From Clostridium sp. (GTDB lineage: Bacteria > Cyanobacteriota > Vampirovibrionia > Gastranaerophilales > Gastranaerophilaceae): a stretch of 64,000 nt of DNA. The stretch covers positions 62,001 to 126,000 of the forward strand of contig JAHALR010000001.1 in NCBI GenBank assembly GCA_018362895.1. The letters are read 5' to 3'. Below, in pieces: positions 17,696 through 26,890 of the stretch. The notes below the pieces were generated by a model. That model searched no databases and was not told the origin of the DNA. It saw nothing but the letters and a program-made list of their open reading frames with translations. Both the position numbers and the translations under genes were made by a program. Every line of letters starts with the position of its first letter. The first letter of the stretch is position 1.

Positions 17696-18460
17696 CTATG
17701 CTTCTTCCTTCATATGACTATCAAGAATATATGCCTGTAACTTACGTTCTATCAAAGCAGGGCTTTCTCCAGCCTGTATTGCAAGTATACCTTCTATAAT
17801 CATTTCTTTTTTCAGAAAAACTTTTTTAAACTTAAATTTGAGTTTTGTTGATATAGGAATAAAAATCAAGTTAGCAGCCCCTACGCCATAGACAGTTGCA
17901 ACGAAAGCAACTGCAATACCTGCACCAAGCTTTGAAGGATCTGATAAATTTTGCATAACCTGAATCAAACCCAATACAGCACCAATGATACCAATAGTGG
18001 GAGAAAACCCTCCGGCAGATTCCCAAACTTTTGCACCACCGTTAACCTTTTCTTCAAGTAAGGAAACTTGGGTTTCCATCATTTGTCTTACAAGTGCAGG
18101 ATCTGTTCCGTCAGCGACAGCTTCCAGACCCATTACCATTAAACTGTCTGAAGCAGTTCTTGCTTCTTTCTCCAAAGAAATAGCACCTTCTCTTCTAGCT
18201 TTTGTCGCAAATTTTATCAACTCAGCAATAACATCGTCAAAAACAACATTCTCGCCCATAAAAACATCTTTCAAAAGAACAACCGCATTTTTAAGCTCAA
18301 CAACAGAAAAACTAAGTAAAACAGCACCACCTGTACCGCCAAAAACAATAAAAGCAGCTGTAATTTGCAAAAGCTGTCCGACATTTCCACCTTCGAGAGC
18401 CTGTCCTATTAAGATACATACAATCCCAAAAAATACGCCGATTAATGAGGTCAAATCCAT
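17696..18460 (-). CDS. motA: Flagellar motor stator protein MotA
   Basis: A 254-residue inner-membrane protein with four membrane helices: two N-terminal (1-24, 30-52), a cytoplasmic loop of about 90 residues, and two more around 150-205. G-G-F-S-P-T-I-G-I-I-G-A-V-L-G-L-I after the loop holds the Pro conserved in the torque-generating stator, and L-G-A-G-I-A-V-A-F-V-A-T-V-Y-G is the fourth helix motif. GGAG lies ten bases before the ATG. First gene of the motA-motB unit. The presence of both implies a flagellated or once flagellated cell; that is inference as no flagellin or basal-body gene is seen here. Confidence 0.93.
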   Translation of the reverse strand: MDLTSLIGVFFGIVCILIGQALEGGNVGQLLQITAAFIVFGGTGGAVLLSFSVVELKNAVVLLKDVFMGENVVFDDVIAELIKFATKARREGAISLEKEARTASDSLMVMGLEAVADGTDPALVRQMMETQVSLLEEKVNGGAKVWESAGGFSPTIGIIGAVLGLIQVMQNLSDPSKLGAGIAVAFVATVYGVGAANLIFIPISTKLKFKFKKVFLKKEMIIEGILAIQAGESPALIERKLQAYILDSHMKEEA

Positions 18461-18539
18461 CTAATCTAATCTCCAAATATATTATTATATAATATTAAAT
18501 AATAATATCCTCTTCTTGAAATCCTATATTTAACTTAGA

Positions 18540-19226
18540 TTAATTAACATTAGCCTTAGCCGAAAGACTTATCGGTGGTGCTTGCAGATAAAGTGGCTTT
18601 AATTTTGCCCAATAAAATTCATCTTTAAGAGTCTGAGATTTTTTTACCTTTTTGTATACTATCTTATTCAAAAACAATCCCAACTCCGGCTTTTCATTAG
18701 AAAATATAACTGACTCATAACCGAATTGTTCAAGAACATTGTGAGTTGACAAATCTGAAATAATAAAAGAATTATAAAAATCCATTTTCAGCATTATAGA
18801 CTTATCCACAAGCGATGGCTTCTGAATTTCATTTCCGTCTTTATCATAAACTGCTGTATAAAACTGATTTTTCCTGGCATCCATAACAACAATTGCATCT
18901 TTAGATGAATTATTCATATAAGACAATATTTCCATAGAACTAACACCTACAAGAGGCAGTTCAAGCTGTTGAGCAAAAACTCTTGCTACCGTAACACATG
19001 CTCTGATTCCGGTAAAACTTCCAGGTCCTACATTTGTGCCAACAACATCAATGTCCAGCATCGTTATTTTATTCTCTTTTAAAACAGAAACTATTGTAGG
19101 CATTAAAAAAGCAGAATGATATTTCTCATTATGATTTTCAATTATTTCCGAAGATAAAATTTCTCCGTCTCTGCTTAATGTAACATATGTTTTATCAAGA
19201 CTGGTATCAAAAGTTAAAATTTTCAC
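18540..19226 (-). CDS. tsaB: tRNA t6A37 biosynthesis protein TsaB
   Basis: A 228-residue protein of the ASKHA fold, the scaffold partner of TsaD in the TsaBDE complex that adds threonylcarbamoyl to A37 of ANN-decoding tRNAs. I-L-T-F-D-T-S at the N-terminus and G-P-G-S-F-T-G-I-R near residue 68 are diagnostic. The GTG start overlaps the TGA of tsaE by four bases (GTGA), so the start is well fixed and the genes are coupled. Length is normal for the family (about 230). TsaD and TsaC are not in this window. Confidence 0.93.
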   Translation of the reverse strand: MKILTFDTSLDKTYVTLSRDGEILSSEIIENHNEKYHSAFLMPTIVSVLKENKITMLDIDVVGTNVGPGSFTGIRACVTVARVFAQQLELPLVGVSSMEILSYMNNSSKDAIVVMDARKNQFYTAVYDKDGNEIQKPSLVDKSIMLKMDFYNSFIISDLSTHNVLEQFGYESVIFSNEKPELGLFLNKIVYKKVKKSQTLKDEFYWAKLKPLYLQAPPISLSAKANVN

Positions 19227-19696
19227 TTCTGCATTCCTTCCAAAATCTTTTTGTAATTATCACCGGAAGCGTTAAAAGTAAACTTACGTTTATTTTCATC
19301 AATATATTCAATACTTATTTCAATTCTATCAAAAGGCAATTCAAAATCAGAAAATTCAGCCCATTCAACAAAAGTCAACACTCCGTCGCGGGAATATTCA
19401 GTCAATTCATCGATAATAGTTTTAACACCTTCTCTTTCAAGACGGTACAAGTCAAAGTGATAAACCGGCAATATACCTGACAAATATTCATTAATAATAA
19501 CAAAACTCGGACTTGTTACTTTTTCTTTTACATCCAAATGTTTAGCAACAAGCTTTGTAAAAGCGGTTTTGCCTGCACCTATATCACCATAAAGACAAAC
19601 AAAAGCTCCGCTATTTTTAACTGCTTTTGCAAATTTTTCAGCAATAATATTAGTTTCATCTAAGTTATTAACGGTGATTGTAAAAATCTTTTCCAT
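19223..19696 (-). CDS. tsaE: tRNA t6A37 biosynthesis ATPase TsaE
   Basis: A 157-residue P-loop ATPase. G-D-I-G-A-G-K-T-A-F near residue 40 is the Walker A motif, T-S-P-S-F-V-I-I-N-E-Y is the switch-like segment, and H-F-D-L-Y-R-L and F-V-E-W-A-E are the family's later motifs. TsaE regulates turnover of the TsaB-TsaD complex. It is first in a tsaE-tsaB unit, which overlaps by four bases. Diverges from the exported protein gene at 19756. Confidence 0.93.
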   Translation of the reverse strand: MEKIFTITVNNLDETNIIAEKFAKAVKNSGAFVCLYGDIGAGKTAFTKLVAKHLDVKEKVTSPSFVIINEYLSGILPVYHFDLYRLEREGVKTIIDELTEYSRDGVLTFVEWAEFSDFELPFDRIEISIEYIDENKRKFTFNASGDNYKKILEGMQK

Positions 19697-19720
19697 ATAA
19701 AAAGAATAACATGAATAAAA

Positions 19721-19756
19721 TTGAAAAATAAAAAAAGAACCTTATATAAAGACATA
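19721..19756 (+). promoter_or_regulatory. Promoter of the gene at 19756, possibly leaderless
   Basis: TTGAAA at 19721-19726, a 16-base spacer and TATATA at 19743-19748, then seven bases to the ATG. No ribosome binding site is visible upstream of the start codon. Confidence 0.45.
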
Positions 19757-20271
19757 TGAAAAAAATAATTTTAATAATTTTATTAATAATATTATTCTGG
19801 ATTCCTGCAAAAGAGGTGAATGCAGAAGGCATGGTCTTAAAAGCAGGCGTTTCTCTCTCCGATCAAGTGCCGAAAGGCTTCTTCGGAAGCTGGAAAATAA
19901 CATCAGTCATGACGTACAGCAACAATCCTAAAATCTTTAACGAAACAACTGTCGACTACTGGAACTTATCTAAAATCGGAGACGTCATTACATTGTCAAA
20001 TCCTGTTTCTGGAGCAGAGGCTTCGGTAACTGTTGAGGACGTGAAAGGTAATCAGATAAAATTTACTCATGTAACAAAAGGGCGTAACGGAAAAATGACA
20101 GAAACTCCGACTTTAACATTAAATGGTGAAAATTTTTATGGAACTGATAAAATAGTAGTTGAAAAATACAAATATGGCGAACTAATCAGTTCAGACACCG
20201 TTGTTTACAAAATCAAAGCTGAAAAACTGTCAGGAAATTCAGCAAAGTCTATATTTATGAGTGAAAAATAA
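19756..20271 (+). CDS. Exported protein of unknown function
   Basis: A 171-residue protein with a signal peptide (residues 1-24, ending V-N-A-E). The mature part is a predicted all-beta domain: G-S-W-K-I-T-S-V, then repeated short strands with N-L-S-K-I-G-D-V-I-T-L and G-N-Q-I-K-F-T-H-V. The W-K-I-T-S-V-x-T-Y-S opening and repeated strands recall lipocalin-like barrels, but no family is recognised. No Cys follows the signal peptide, so it is not a lipoprotein. It stands 32 bases before trxB on the same strand and may share its transcript. Function unknown; location probably periplasm. Confidence 0.75.
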   Translation: MKKIILIILLIILFWIPAKEVNAEGMVLKAGVSLSDQVPKGFFGSWKITSVMTYSNNPKIFNETTVDYWNLSKIGDVITLSNPVSGAEASVTVEDVKGNQIKFTHVTKGRNGKMTETPTLTLNGENFYGTDKIVVEKYKYGELISSDTVVYKIKAEKLSGNSAKSIFMSEK

Positions 20272-20303
20272 AATTTAGAATCAGATTTGGAGAGAGATTT
20301 ACG

Positions 20304-21254
20304 ATGAGTGAGAAGAAAAAACTGGAATATGATGTAATAATTTTAGGCGGAGGTCCGGCAGGCATATCAGCAGCAATTTACGCATCAAGAGGTGCCGCTT
20401 CAACCGCAATAATTGATATTTCAATGCTGGGTGGCCAGCCGTCAAATTATCTTGAACTTGAAAACTATCCGGGATTTGGAAAAATCGGCGGATACGACAT
20501 GATGGAAAAATTTGAAGAACATGCTGATATGTTTGAAATAGCCAAATATCCTATGCAGGAGATTGAAAAAATTGACCTCCAATCATCACCTAAAATTATT
20601 GAAACCAGAGAAGCTATTTTTGAAGGAAAAACTATTATCATCGCAACAGGTGCACAAGCAAAAAAACTCGGCATTAAAGGAGAAAAAGAGCTTTTGGGCC
20701 GAGGAGTAAGCTATTGTGCAGTTTGTGACGGTGCTTTTTACAAAGACAAAACAGTTGCGGTAGTCGGAGGCGGTAATGCCGCAGTAGAAGAAGGATGCTA
20801 TCTCACAAAATTTGCAAAAAAAGTTTATATTATACACAGAAGGGATAAACTCAGAGCAGACAAGATTGTTCAAGACAGAGCTTTTAAAAATGACAAAGTA
20901 GAATTTATCTATGATACTGTTCCTGTTGAAATTCAAGGTCAAGACAATGTCGAAACTTTGGTATTAAAAAACGTAAAAACAGAAGAAGTAACCAATCTTC
21001 AAACAGACGGAGTTTTCCCTTACATAGGTTTCAGCCCTAATGTTGAACAAATCAACGGACAACTTGAACAAGATTCTGCTGGATTTATTGTAACAAACGA
21101 CTGTATGCAAACCTCTGTTGACGGTGTATTTGCAATCGGTGATGTCAGAACAACACCTTTGAGACAAGTTATCACAGCAGCAGCAGATGGTGCAGTTGCA
21201 GGATGTTTTGCTGTTAAGCATCTGGAAGAAATCAAAGAAAAAACTCTTGCTTAA
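20304..21254 (+). CDS. trxB: Thioredoxin reductase
   Basis: A 316-residue flavoprotein that passes electrons from NADPH to thioredoxin. FAD-binding G-G-G-P-A-G-I-S-A-A near residue 14, the redox-active C-A-V-C-D-G at about 138-143, the NADPH-binding G-G-G-N-A-A-V-E-E near 155 with H-R-R-D after it, and the C-terminal F-A-I-G-D-V-R-T-T-P-L-R-Q FAD motif are all present. The H-R-R-D-x-x-R-A segment indicates NADPH preference. GGAGAG lies about nine bases upstream of the ATG. Reduced thioredoxin would serve the partial BCP peroxidase at the window start. Confidence 0.95.
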   Translation: MSEKKKLEYDVIILGGGPAGISAAIYASRGAASTAIIDISMLGGQPSNYLELENYPGFGKIGGYDMMEKFEEHADMFEIAKYPMQEIEKIDLQSSPKIIETREAIFEGKTIIIATGAQAKKLGIKGEKELLGRGVSYCAVCDGAFYKDKTVAVVGGGNAAVEEGCYLTKFAKKVYIIHRRDKLRADKIVQDRAFKNDKVEFIYDTVPVEIQGQDNVETLVLKNVKTEEVTNLQTDGVFPYIGFSPNVEQINGQLEQDSAGFIVTNDCMQTSVDGVFAIGDVRTTPLRQVITAAADGAVAGCFAVKHLEEIKEKTLA

Positions 21255-21381
21255 ACAAATAACAACAGCTATTGATGCATTATGTCAGATTCTGATTTAA
21301 AAATGGTCTGACTATGTAATATTAAATGTTAAAGATTAGTTATAAAAAGAAATCGTATGTCATTTATTGTAAAATATAACT

Positions 21382-23256
21382 ATGATGAAAAAATTATTAC
21401 TAATCTTTTTCATATTTATAATTCACTTACTTAACTGTGTATCAGCCGAAGAAGTATTAAAGATAAACTCAATTAATTTTGATAATTCTGACAATATTAT
21501 TTTTCTGACAGCAGCATCTAAAGTGATGTATATAAACGTCAAATCAATGAAACTGACAAATCCTAACAGAATTTCATTTGATATTGAAAATGCTATACTC
21601 ACAAAGCCAAATAGCAGCTGGACACTTAGAAACAGTGCTATGACACAGGTAAAGTTGTCACAATTCTCAACGAATCCGAATGTTGTCAGGATGGTAATAA
21701 CTTATAATAAAAACTTTAATGTAAACAAACTCAAACTCTATCGAATAGACAACAACCTTGTTTTTGCATATGACAAAAAAACTTTTAATAAAAACTTCTT
21801 AAGTTCAGTGTACAATGATGAAAAAGCACCTGTAAATTATTATGAATACACAGTTATATCAGAAGATGCAAAAATTACATCCACAGCTGAATCACAAAAT
21901 TATGTACGCTCACCTGAAGCAATAGAAGTTCAAAAAGCATTTAATAACAAAAATGAACTGATAAAAAAATCACCTGAAACAATAACAGTTTCAACCCCTA
22001 AAACACAAAAACTAAAAAGCAAATTTTATGTAAACCGTATAGATGTAAAAAGAGGTAACGCACTTATACGAGGTATAGGTACAATTTCTGTTGAAAGTCC
22101 TTTTGTTGTAACAAACCCAACAAGACTTGTATTTGACATGCCGAACACATACGTTGCTCAAGAAATAAGAAACAAAGAATACGTCCTAGGTGAAAATGAA
22201 ACAATAAAAATAGGTCAGTTTGAACCGACAAAAGCCCGTGTAGTTGTAACAAGCGAAGATGTAGATAAGTTCAGACCGATTTATTCATACGATGGGCAAA
22301 GCATTTTTCTAGCACATGACGACAGAATTCTTGGAATGAAACTTTATGATAGAACCTCTGCAATATACAATTATAGTGCCAAAAAACTGAGTGATACCAC
22401 TGATGTTCTCCATTTTATATTCACAGAACCTATTATTCATTCAATCAAAAAATTTAATAACCGTGTGGAAATAAACTTATATAACTCATCAGGCTTTGAT
22501 CATGAAGCATTTAAAAGAAATCTTAACTCCGAATTTCTGGCTAAACTAAGAACAGACAAGCTTCCTTATGTCGGCATAAAAATAATAATCCCAATAAAAA
22601 AGACAACAACTGTCGACTATCAGCAAAGTTTTGACAATAAACAACTTCGTCTGGTATTTGTAACAACTAAAGAAACCGAAATAAAGACAAGTCCAGCTCC
22701 TGCTGTTATAAAGAAAAATCCAAACGTCAAAACAATCATTATTGACGCCGGTCATGGAGGTTCAGATGTTGGTGCAACAAGAGAAGGAATCTATGAAAAA
22801 GATATAACTCTGGATATTTCTAAGAGATTAGCCGCTTTACTTAAGAAAAAGGGCTTTGATGTCGAAATGGTCAGAACAACAGACGTCTATGTATCTCTTC
22901 AAGATAGAGTCTCTTTTACAGAGAAAAACAAAGGTGATTTATTCGTGAGCATACACGTAAACTCTAGTGTAACACCTGAAGGAAACGGATTGGAAACACA
23001 TTATTACACACCACAATCTTATGACTTTGCCCAAGCAGTACACAAAGAATTTGCATCTGCAATAAAAGCAAAAGACAGAGGATTGTTTAAGTCAAAATTT
23101 TATGTTATTAATCATACTACATGTCCTTCAATTCTTGTGGAAACAGGCTTTATTTCAAATCCAGAAGAAAGAAAAGAACTCTTAACGCCGGAAAGAAAAC
23201 AAAAAACAGCAGAAGCAATAGCCAAAGGCATTTTAAAATATTTAGGCAAAGATTAG
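21382..23256 (+). CDS. amiC: N-acetylmuramoyl-L-alanine amidase with AMIN domains (AmiC type)
   Basis: A 624-residue exported cell-wall hydrolase that cuts the bond between muramic acid and the stem peptide. Signal peptide 1-22 (C-V-S-A-E); two AMIN-like beta domains at about 30-135 and 220-330 that target septal peptidoglycan, then a third beta-rich stretch; Amidase_3 catalytic domain from about 450: I-I-I-D-A-G-H-G-G (zinc His), G-I-Y-E-K-D (zinc Glu), V-S-I-H-V-N-S (zinc His) and L-V-E-T-G-F-I-S-N (catalytic Glu). Length and order fit AMIN amidases of Cyanobacteria and relatives. Two ATGs in tandem; the second may also be used. No ribosome binding site; TAAAAT lies six bases before the ATG. 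Confidence 0.93.
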   Translation: MMKKLLLIFFIFIIHLLNCVSAEEVLKINSINFDNSDNIIFLTAASKVMYINVKSMKLTNPNRISFDIENAILTKPNSSWTLRNSAMTQVKLSQFSTNPNVVRMVITYNKNFNVNKLKLYRIDNNLVFAYDKKTFNKNFLSSVYNDEKAPVNYYEYTVISEDAKITSTAESQNYVRSPEAIEVQKAFNNKNELIKKSPETITVSTPKTQKLKSKFYVNRIDVKRGNALIRGIGTISVESPFVVTNPTRLVFDMPNTYVAQEIRNKEYVLGENETIKIGQFEPTKARVVVTSEDVDKFRPIYSYDGQSIFLAHDDRILGMKLYDRTSAIYNYSAKKLSDTTDVLHFIFTEPIIHSIKKFNNRVEINLYNSSGFDHEAFKRNLNSEFLAKLRTDKLPYVGIKIIIPIKKTTTVDYQQSFDNKQLRLVFVTTKETEIKTSPAPAVIKKNPNVKTIIIDAGHGGSDVGATREGIYEKDITLDISKRLAALLKKKGFDVEMVRTTDVYVSLQDRVSFTEKNKGDLFVSIHVNSSVTPEGNGLETHYYTPQSYDFAQAVHKEFASAIKAKDRGLFKSKFYVINHTTCPSILVETGFISNPEERKELLTPERKQKTAEAIAKGILKYLGKD

Positions 23257-23259
23257 TTT

Positions 23260-24066
23260 ATGGAAGACAAAAAATATAAAATAAAAAATGCCCCCATTGG
23301 GGTAATGGATTCGGGTGTTGGAGGTTTGACTGTGCTCAAACAGCTTCTTGATATTTGCCCGAACGAAAAATATTTATACTTCGGTGACACTAAAAATTTG
23401 CCCTATGGTGAAAAAAATAAAACAGAACTGGTTAAAATAGTTAAAGAAATATATGATTTTTTCCAACAGCAAGGCGTAAAAGCGGTTGTAATGGCTTGTA
23501 ACACCTCGTCTGCTACCGCATATGACGAATTAAAAGACGATTATGACTTTGATATTTATCCTTTAATACAAGTAGTTTCAAAATGTCTCTCAGCTGACAA
23601 AAACCTGAAAAGAATAGGCGTAATGGCAACACAAGCAACAGTAAACTCAAAAAAATATACAACAGAACTAAAAAAAGGCAACCCTAAAATTGAAGTTATT
23701 GAACAAGCATGTCCATTATGGGTACCAATTGTTGAAAAAAAGATAAAAAACTATGATGAAAAAAATATAATTATGCAATATCTGGACAAAGTGCTTGATT
23801 TTAATCCACAAAAAATTATACTCGGATGCACTCACTATCCTTACCTGTTAGAAACTTTGTCCAAGTATGCCCCTAAAAATTTATTCATAAATCCGGCAAA
23901 ACTCTTTGCTAACTATATAAGAGAAAGTCTTCAGGAAAAAGGACTTCTATCAGAAGCAAACTCCGGCTCTGTCGAATATTTTGCAAGTTCAAACCCTGAC
24001 GGATTTAAACAAAATGCAGAACTATTTCTTACAATTGACACTCTGCCACATCTGATAGAATTATAA
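23260..24066 (+). CDS. murI: Glutamate racemase
   Basis: A 268-residue cytoplasmic enzyme making D-glutamate for peptidoglycan. V-M-D-S-G-V-G-G-L-T-V-L near residue 15 holds the catalytic-site Asp/Ser, M-A-C-N-T-S-S-A near 79 holds the first catalytic Cys, and L-G-C-T-H-Y-P-Y-L near 190 holds the second Cys and neighbouring His. Length is standard. It starts three bases after the amidase stop, so the two cell-wall genes form an operon, closed by the terminator at 24065-24101. Confidence 0.95.
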   Translation: MEDKKYKIKNAPIGVMDSGVGGLTVLKQLLDICPNEKYLYFGDTKNLPYGEKNKTELVKIVKEIYDFFQQQGVKAVVMACNTSSATAYDELKDDYDFDIYPLIQVVSKCLSADKNLKRIGVMATQATVNSKKYTTELKKGNPKIEVIEQACPLWVPIVEKKIKNYDEKNIIMQYLDKVLDFNPQKIILGCTHYPYLLETLSKYAPKNLFINPAKLFANYIRESLQEKGLLSEANSGSVEYFASSNPDGFKQNAELFLTIDTLPHLIEL

Positions 24067-24101
24067 AAAGCTCTATTAAATTAAAATTAACAGAGCTTTT
24101 T
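24065..24101. terminator. Bidirectional intrinsic terminator between murI and speD
   Basis: Ten-base perfect stem AAAAAGCTCT (24065-24074) / AGAGCTTTTT (24092-24101) with a 17-base loop. A-run on one side and T-run on the other let it work for both convergent genes. Confidence 0.85.
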
Positions 24102-24122
24102 AATTATTTAAAATTATTCACT

Positions 24123-24569
24123 TTAGAATTGATTTGCAATCTCAAAAGGAGTTTCTGAAACATGAGATGAAGCATCAATTTTTCCTCTTTTCAATTCTGA
24201 AAAAGATGCTTTAGTTGAATGGAAAGCCTTTTTCAAAAACTCATAAGCAACTTTTGGATCACATTTGTCACCGCATGTAAACAAATCAACAGCAGCATAA
24301 CCCAATTCCGGCCAAGTATGAATAGCCAAATGGCTTTCTGAGATAATAACAACACCGCTCACACCGTGCGGACTAAACATATGAAAACATTTTTGTACAA
24401 TTGTAGCACCACACTCCAGTGCAGCATCAATCATAAGACTCTCAACTTTTTGAGAATTATTCAAAATATTCGGGTCACATTCAAAAAATTCAGCCAAAAC
24501 GTGCTGTCCAAGATACTTAGCATTTGTATCAACATGATATACGTTTGAAGCCGTCATAGATTTAGTCAA
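24123..24569 (-). CDS. speD: S-adenosylmethionine decarboxylase proenzyme
   Basis: A 148-residue pyruvoyl enzyme that makes decarboxylated AdoMet for spermidine synthesis. The self-cleavage site E-S-H-L-A-I-H-T-W-P-E has its Ser at about residue 79, which becomes the pyruvoyl group; F-T-C-G-D downstream holds the proton-donor Cys. This is the short bacterial class 1b form. The frame is open further upstream to 24725, but sequence before 24569 is unlike the family. TTG at 24569 has AAAGGAG about nine bases upstream; the next ATG (24557) is 21 bases away, too far. A two-codon reading frame (ATG AAT TGA) lies between site and start. The product pathway ends in methylthioadenosine, the substrate of mtnP at 30760. 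Confidence 0.9.
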   Translation of the reverse strand: MTKSMTASNVYHVDTNAKYLGQHVLAEFFECDPNILNNSQKVESLMIDAALECGATIVQKCFHMFSPHGVSGVVIISESHLAIHTWPELGYAAVDLFTCGDKCDPKVAYEFLKKAFHSTKASFSELKRGKIDASSHVSETPFEIANQF

Positions 24570-24786
24570 TTCATTTATCTCCTTTTCTATTACCAGTGTA
24601 ATTTTTACAATTAAAAATATATTACTATAAAAATTCAAAAAAATTAAATTTTGCTTAATTTCTAATAAATTTCTTAATCTTTCTAAATATAATAGAATAT
24701 ATTTGCATTTTTGTTTATTATACACTTAGAGAAATCCTTCAAATAATGGAAATATCTAATAAATTTTACGTAGAGCCGAGGTGAAT

Positions 24787-25491
24787 ATGAGCAAAATTCT
24801 TGTTGTTGATGATGATGAAGCAATCAATGAGCTTATAAAAATAAATCTTGAACTTTTGGGCTATGAAGTTATTACGGCAAAAGACGGAATTCAAGGCTTC
24901 ACCCTTGCAAAACAAGAAACACCTGATCTTATTATTCTTGATGTAATGATGCCTGATGTAGACGGATACACAGTAGCAAAAAGGGTAAGAGAAAACCATT
25001 CAACAAAAAATATTCCTATCTTAATGCTTACTGCACTTAATATGCTTGAAGACAAAGTTAAAGGTTTTGATTTAGGAGTTGATGACTATCTTGTCAAACC
25101 TTTTGAGATGGAAGAATTGAGAGTCAGAATCAGAGCCTTGTTAAAACGGAACAATTCAATACCTGAATCACTAGCAACAAAAGAAATTTTGACAATTGGT
25201 GATATCACACTCCTGCCCGAAACTTATTCTGTAAAAATTCTTGATAAAACAGCAAAACTTACCCCTATTGAATATGATATACTCAATCTTCTTGTACAAA
25301 ATCATGATTATATGGTACCTTCTTCTAAATTTCTTCAAGAAATATGGGGATATGCACCAAATGACGATGTAGAAACGATAAGAGTTCACATAAGACATCT
25401 CAGAACCAAAATTAAAAAAATTTCAAATGGAAAAGAGTATATTGAAACTATTTATGGTGGAGGATACAGACTTTTGCCCCAGGGAAAATAA
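24787..25491 (+). CDS. OmpR/PhoB-family response regulator
   Basis: A 234-residue two-domain regulator. Receiver 1-120: V-V-D-D-D-E acidic pocket, D-L-I-I-L-D-V-M-M-P-D phospho-acceptor Asp near 52, T-A-L-N and V-K-P-F conserved Thr/Lys. Winged-helix DNA-binding domain from about 135: L-T-P-I-E-Y-D-I-L and the recognition helix D-D-V-E-T-I-R-V-H-I-R-H-L-R-T-K-I. The receiver resembles RpaB/PhoB type regulators of Cyanobacteria. GAGG with a five-base gap precedes ATG 24787; an in-frame GTG six bases earlier lies inside this site. No kinase gene is adjacent; the kinase at 48957 is far away. Confidence 0.92.
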   Translation: MSKILVVDDDEAINELIKINLELLGYEVITAKDGIQGFTLAKQETPDLIILDVMMPDVDGYTVAKRVRENHSTKNIPILMLTALNMLEDKVKGFDLGVDDYLVKPFEMEELRVRIRALLKRNNSIPESLATKEILTIGDITLLPETYSVKILDKTAKLTPIEYDILNLLVQNHDYMVPSSKFLQEIWGYAPNDDVETIRVHIRHLRTKIKKISNGKEYIETIYGGGYRLLPQGK

Positions 25492-25576
25492 TACAAATAT
25501 GAAGACATCAGCACTATTGAAGAAAATAATACTTCGGTTTTTAATCTAATTAATAAACAGGAATCAAACTATATTT

Positions 25577-26836
25577 ATGTATAAAAAAATTCTATATATT
25601 TTAATAATTTTTTTAATCAGTTTCACTTTGTACAATTTCTTATCCAAACAATCCGTAAATACAGCGAAACAACCTGATTATGACAATACATATTTGATTA
25701 ACAAACAAACAACTGACCCAAAAAGATTATTCTTAAAAACCTGGAGAATTATAAAAACAAAATATTATGACCCTACACTGAATGGACAAGACTGGTCAAA
25801 ATGGAACAAAAGATATGTTGACCAGATAAAAACAAAAGAAGATGCATATGTTGCAATAAATACAATGTTAGCAAGCCTAGATGACCCATACTCCAAGTTT
25901 TTAAACCAGGAAGAATATGCAGAACAAACAACAAACATTGATGCAAAAATTGTAGGTATAGGCGTAAATATAATGTCCATTGCAGGAAAAATCATCATCA
26001 TAAGCGTTGTTGAAGATACTCCGGCATATAAAAGCGGAATCAAAGCAGGAGACATAATTTTAAAAGTTGCAAATACAGATGTAAGCGGAAAAACAATCAG
26101 CGACGTAGCCTCTTTAATAAGAGGTGAGATGGGCTCATCAGTTAAACTTGAACTTTTAAGAAACAAACAAAAAATATACAAAACTATAAAGCGTGACGAA
26201 ATAAAAATAAAGAATATAAAAGCAGACGTGATAGACAAAAACATTGGTTACATCCAAATTGTCAGCTTCTTAAGTTCTGACATGACTACTGAATTTATTG
26301 AAGCAATAAACAAAACACAAAATTGCCCGGGATTGATTCTTGATTTAAGAGGCAACACAGGAGGGCTTATGCCTAATGCCGTAATAATAGCAGACATGCT
26401 CCTGACACAAGGACACATTGTCAGTGTAGTTGACAGAGATAAACAAAAATCTGACATAGATGCCCAAACAAAACCCTACGCAATTGATAAACCTGTGGTA
26501 GTCTTGATAGATGAAGGAACAGCCAGTGCATCAGAAATTTTAAGCGGTGCACTGAAAGACAACCACAGAGCAATTCTTGTAGGGAAAAGAACCTTCGGAA
26601 AAGGAATGATACAAAAAATTTATCCACTGCCCAATCAGACCGGAATGAATCTGACAATTGCCAAATATCTGACCCCCAAAGGATATGACATTAACAAAAA
26701 AGGCATCACTCCGGACTATGAAATAGAATATACACAAAAAGACTTCTTAAAAGACAAAGATCCTCAAATGGATGAAGCAAAGAAAATTATAAAAAAACTT
26801 ATAAATACCCGCCATGAAATAGCCAAGGCAGGCTAG
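25577..26836 (+). CDS. ctpA: Carboxyl-terminal processing protease (S41)
   Basis: A 419-residue exported serine protease of the Ctp/Prc family. Membrane anchor or signal at 5-24; helical N-terminal region with D-D-P-Y-S-K-F-L; PDZ domain at about 120-205 (G-V-G-I-N-I, A-G-D-I-I-L-K-V); protease core with L-D-L-R-G-N-T-G-G, catalytic Ser in G-T-A-S-A-S-E near 316 and catalytic Lys in T-F-G-K-G near 340. Length is normal. It trims periplasmic protein C-termini. It lies downstream of the response regulator by 85 bases. Confidence 0.94.
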   Translation: MYKKILYILIIFLISFTLYNFLSKQSVNTAKQPDYDNTYLINKQTTDPKRLFLKTWRIIKTKYYDPTLNGQDWSKWNKRYVDQIKTKEDAYVAINTMLASLDDPYSKFLNQEEYAEQTTNIDAKIVGIGVNIMSIAGKIIIISVVEDTPAYKSGIKAGDIILKVANTDVSGKTISDVASLIRGEMGSSVKLELLRNKQKIYKTIKRDEIKIKNIKADVIDKNIGYIQIVSFLSSDMTTEFIEAINKTQNCPGLILDLRGNTGGLMPNAVIIADMLLTQGHIVSVVDRDKQKSDIDAQTKPYAIDKPVVVLIDEGTASASEILSGALKDNHRAILVGKRTFGKGMIQKIYPLPNQTGMNLTIAKYLTPKGYDINKKGITPDYEIEYTQKDFLKDKDPQMDEAKKIIKKLINTRHEIAKAG

Positions 26837-26890
26837 CAAAAAAATTTTTTGAGATATTTTATAAAATTGTAATTAAAAAAATTATACAAT

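Noticed and set aside
17985..18464. A 159-residue plus-strand frame opposite motA
   Set aside because: Antisense shadow of a well-recognised gene.
21280..21330. GTCAGA/TCTGAC hairpin after trxB as terminator
   Set aside because: Six-base stem, long loop and no T-run; too weak to call.
24570..24725. N-terminal extension of SpeD
   Set aside because: The extra 52 residues are unlike the family, and a ribosome binding site sits just before TTG 24569.
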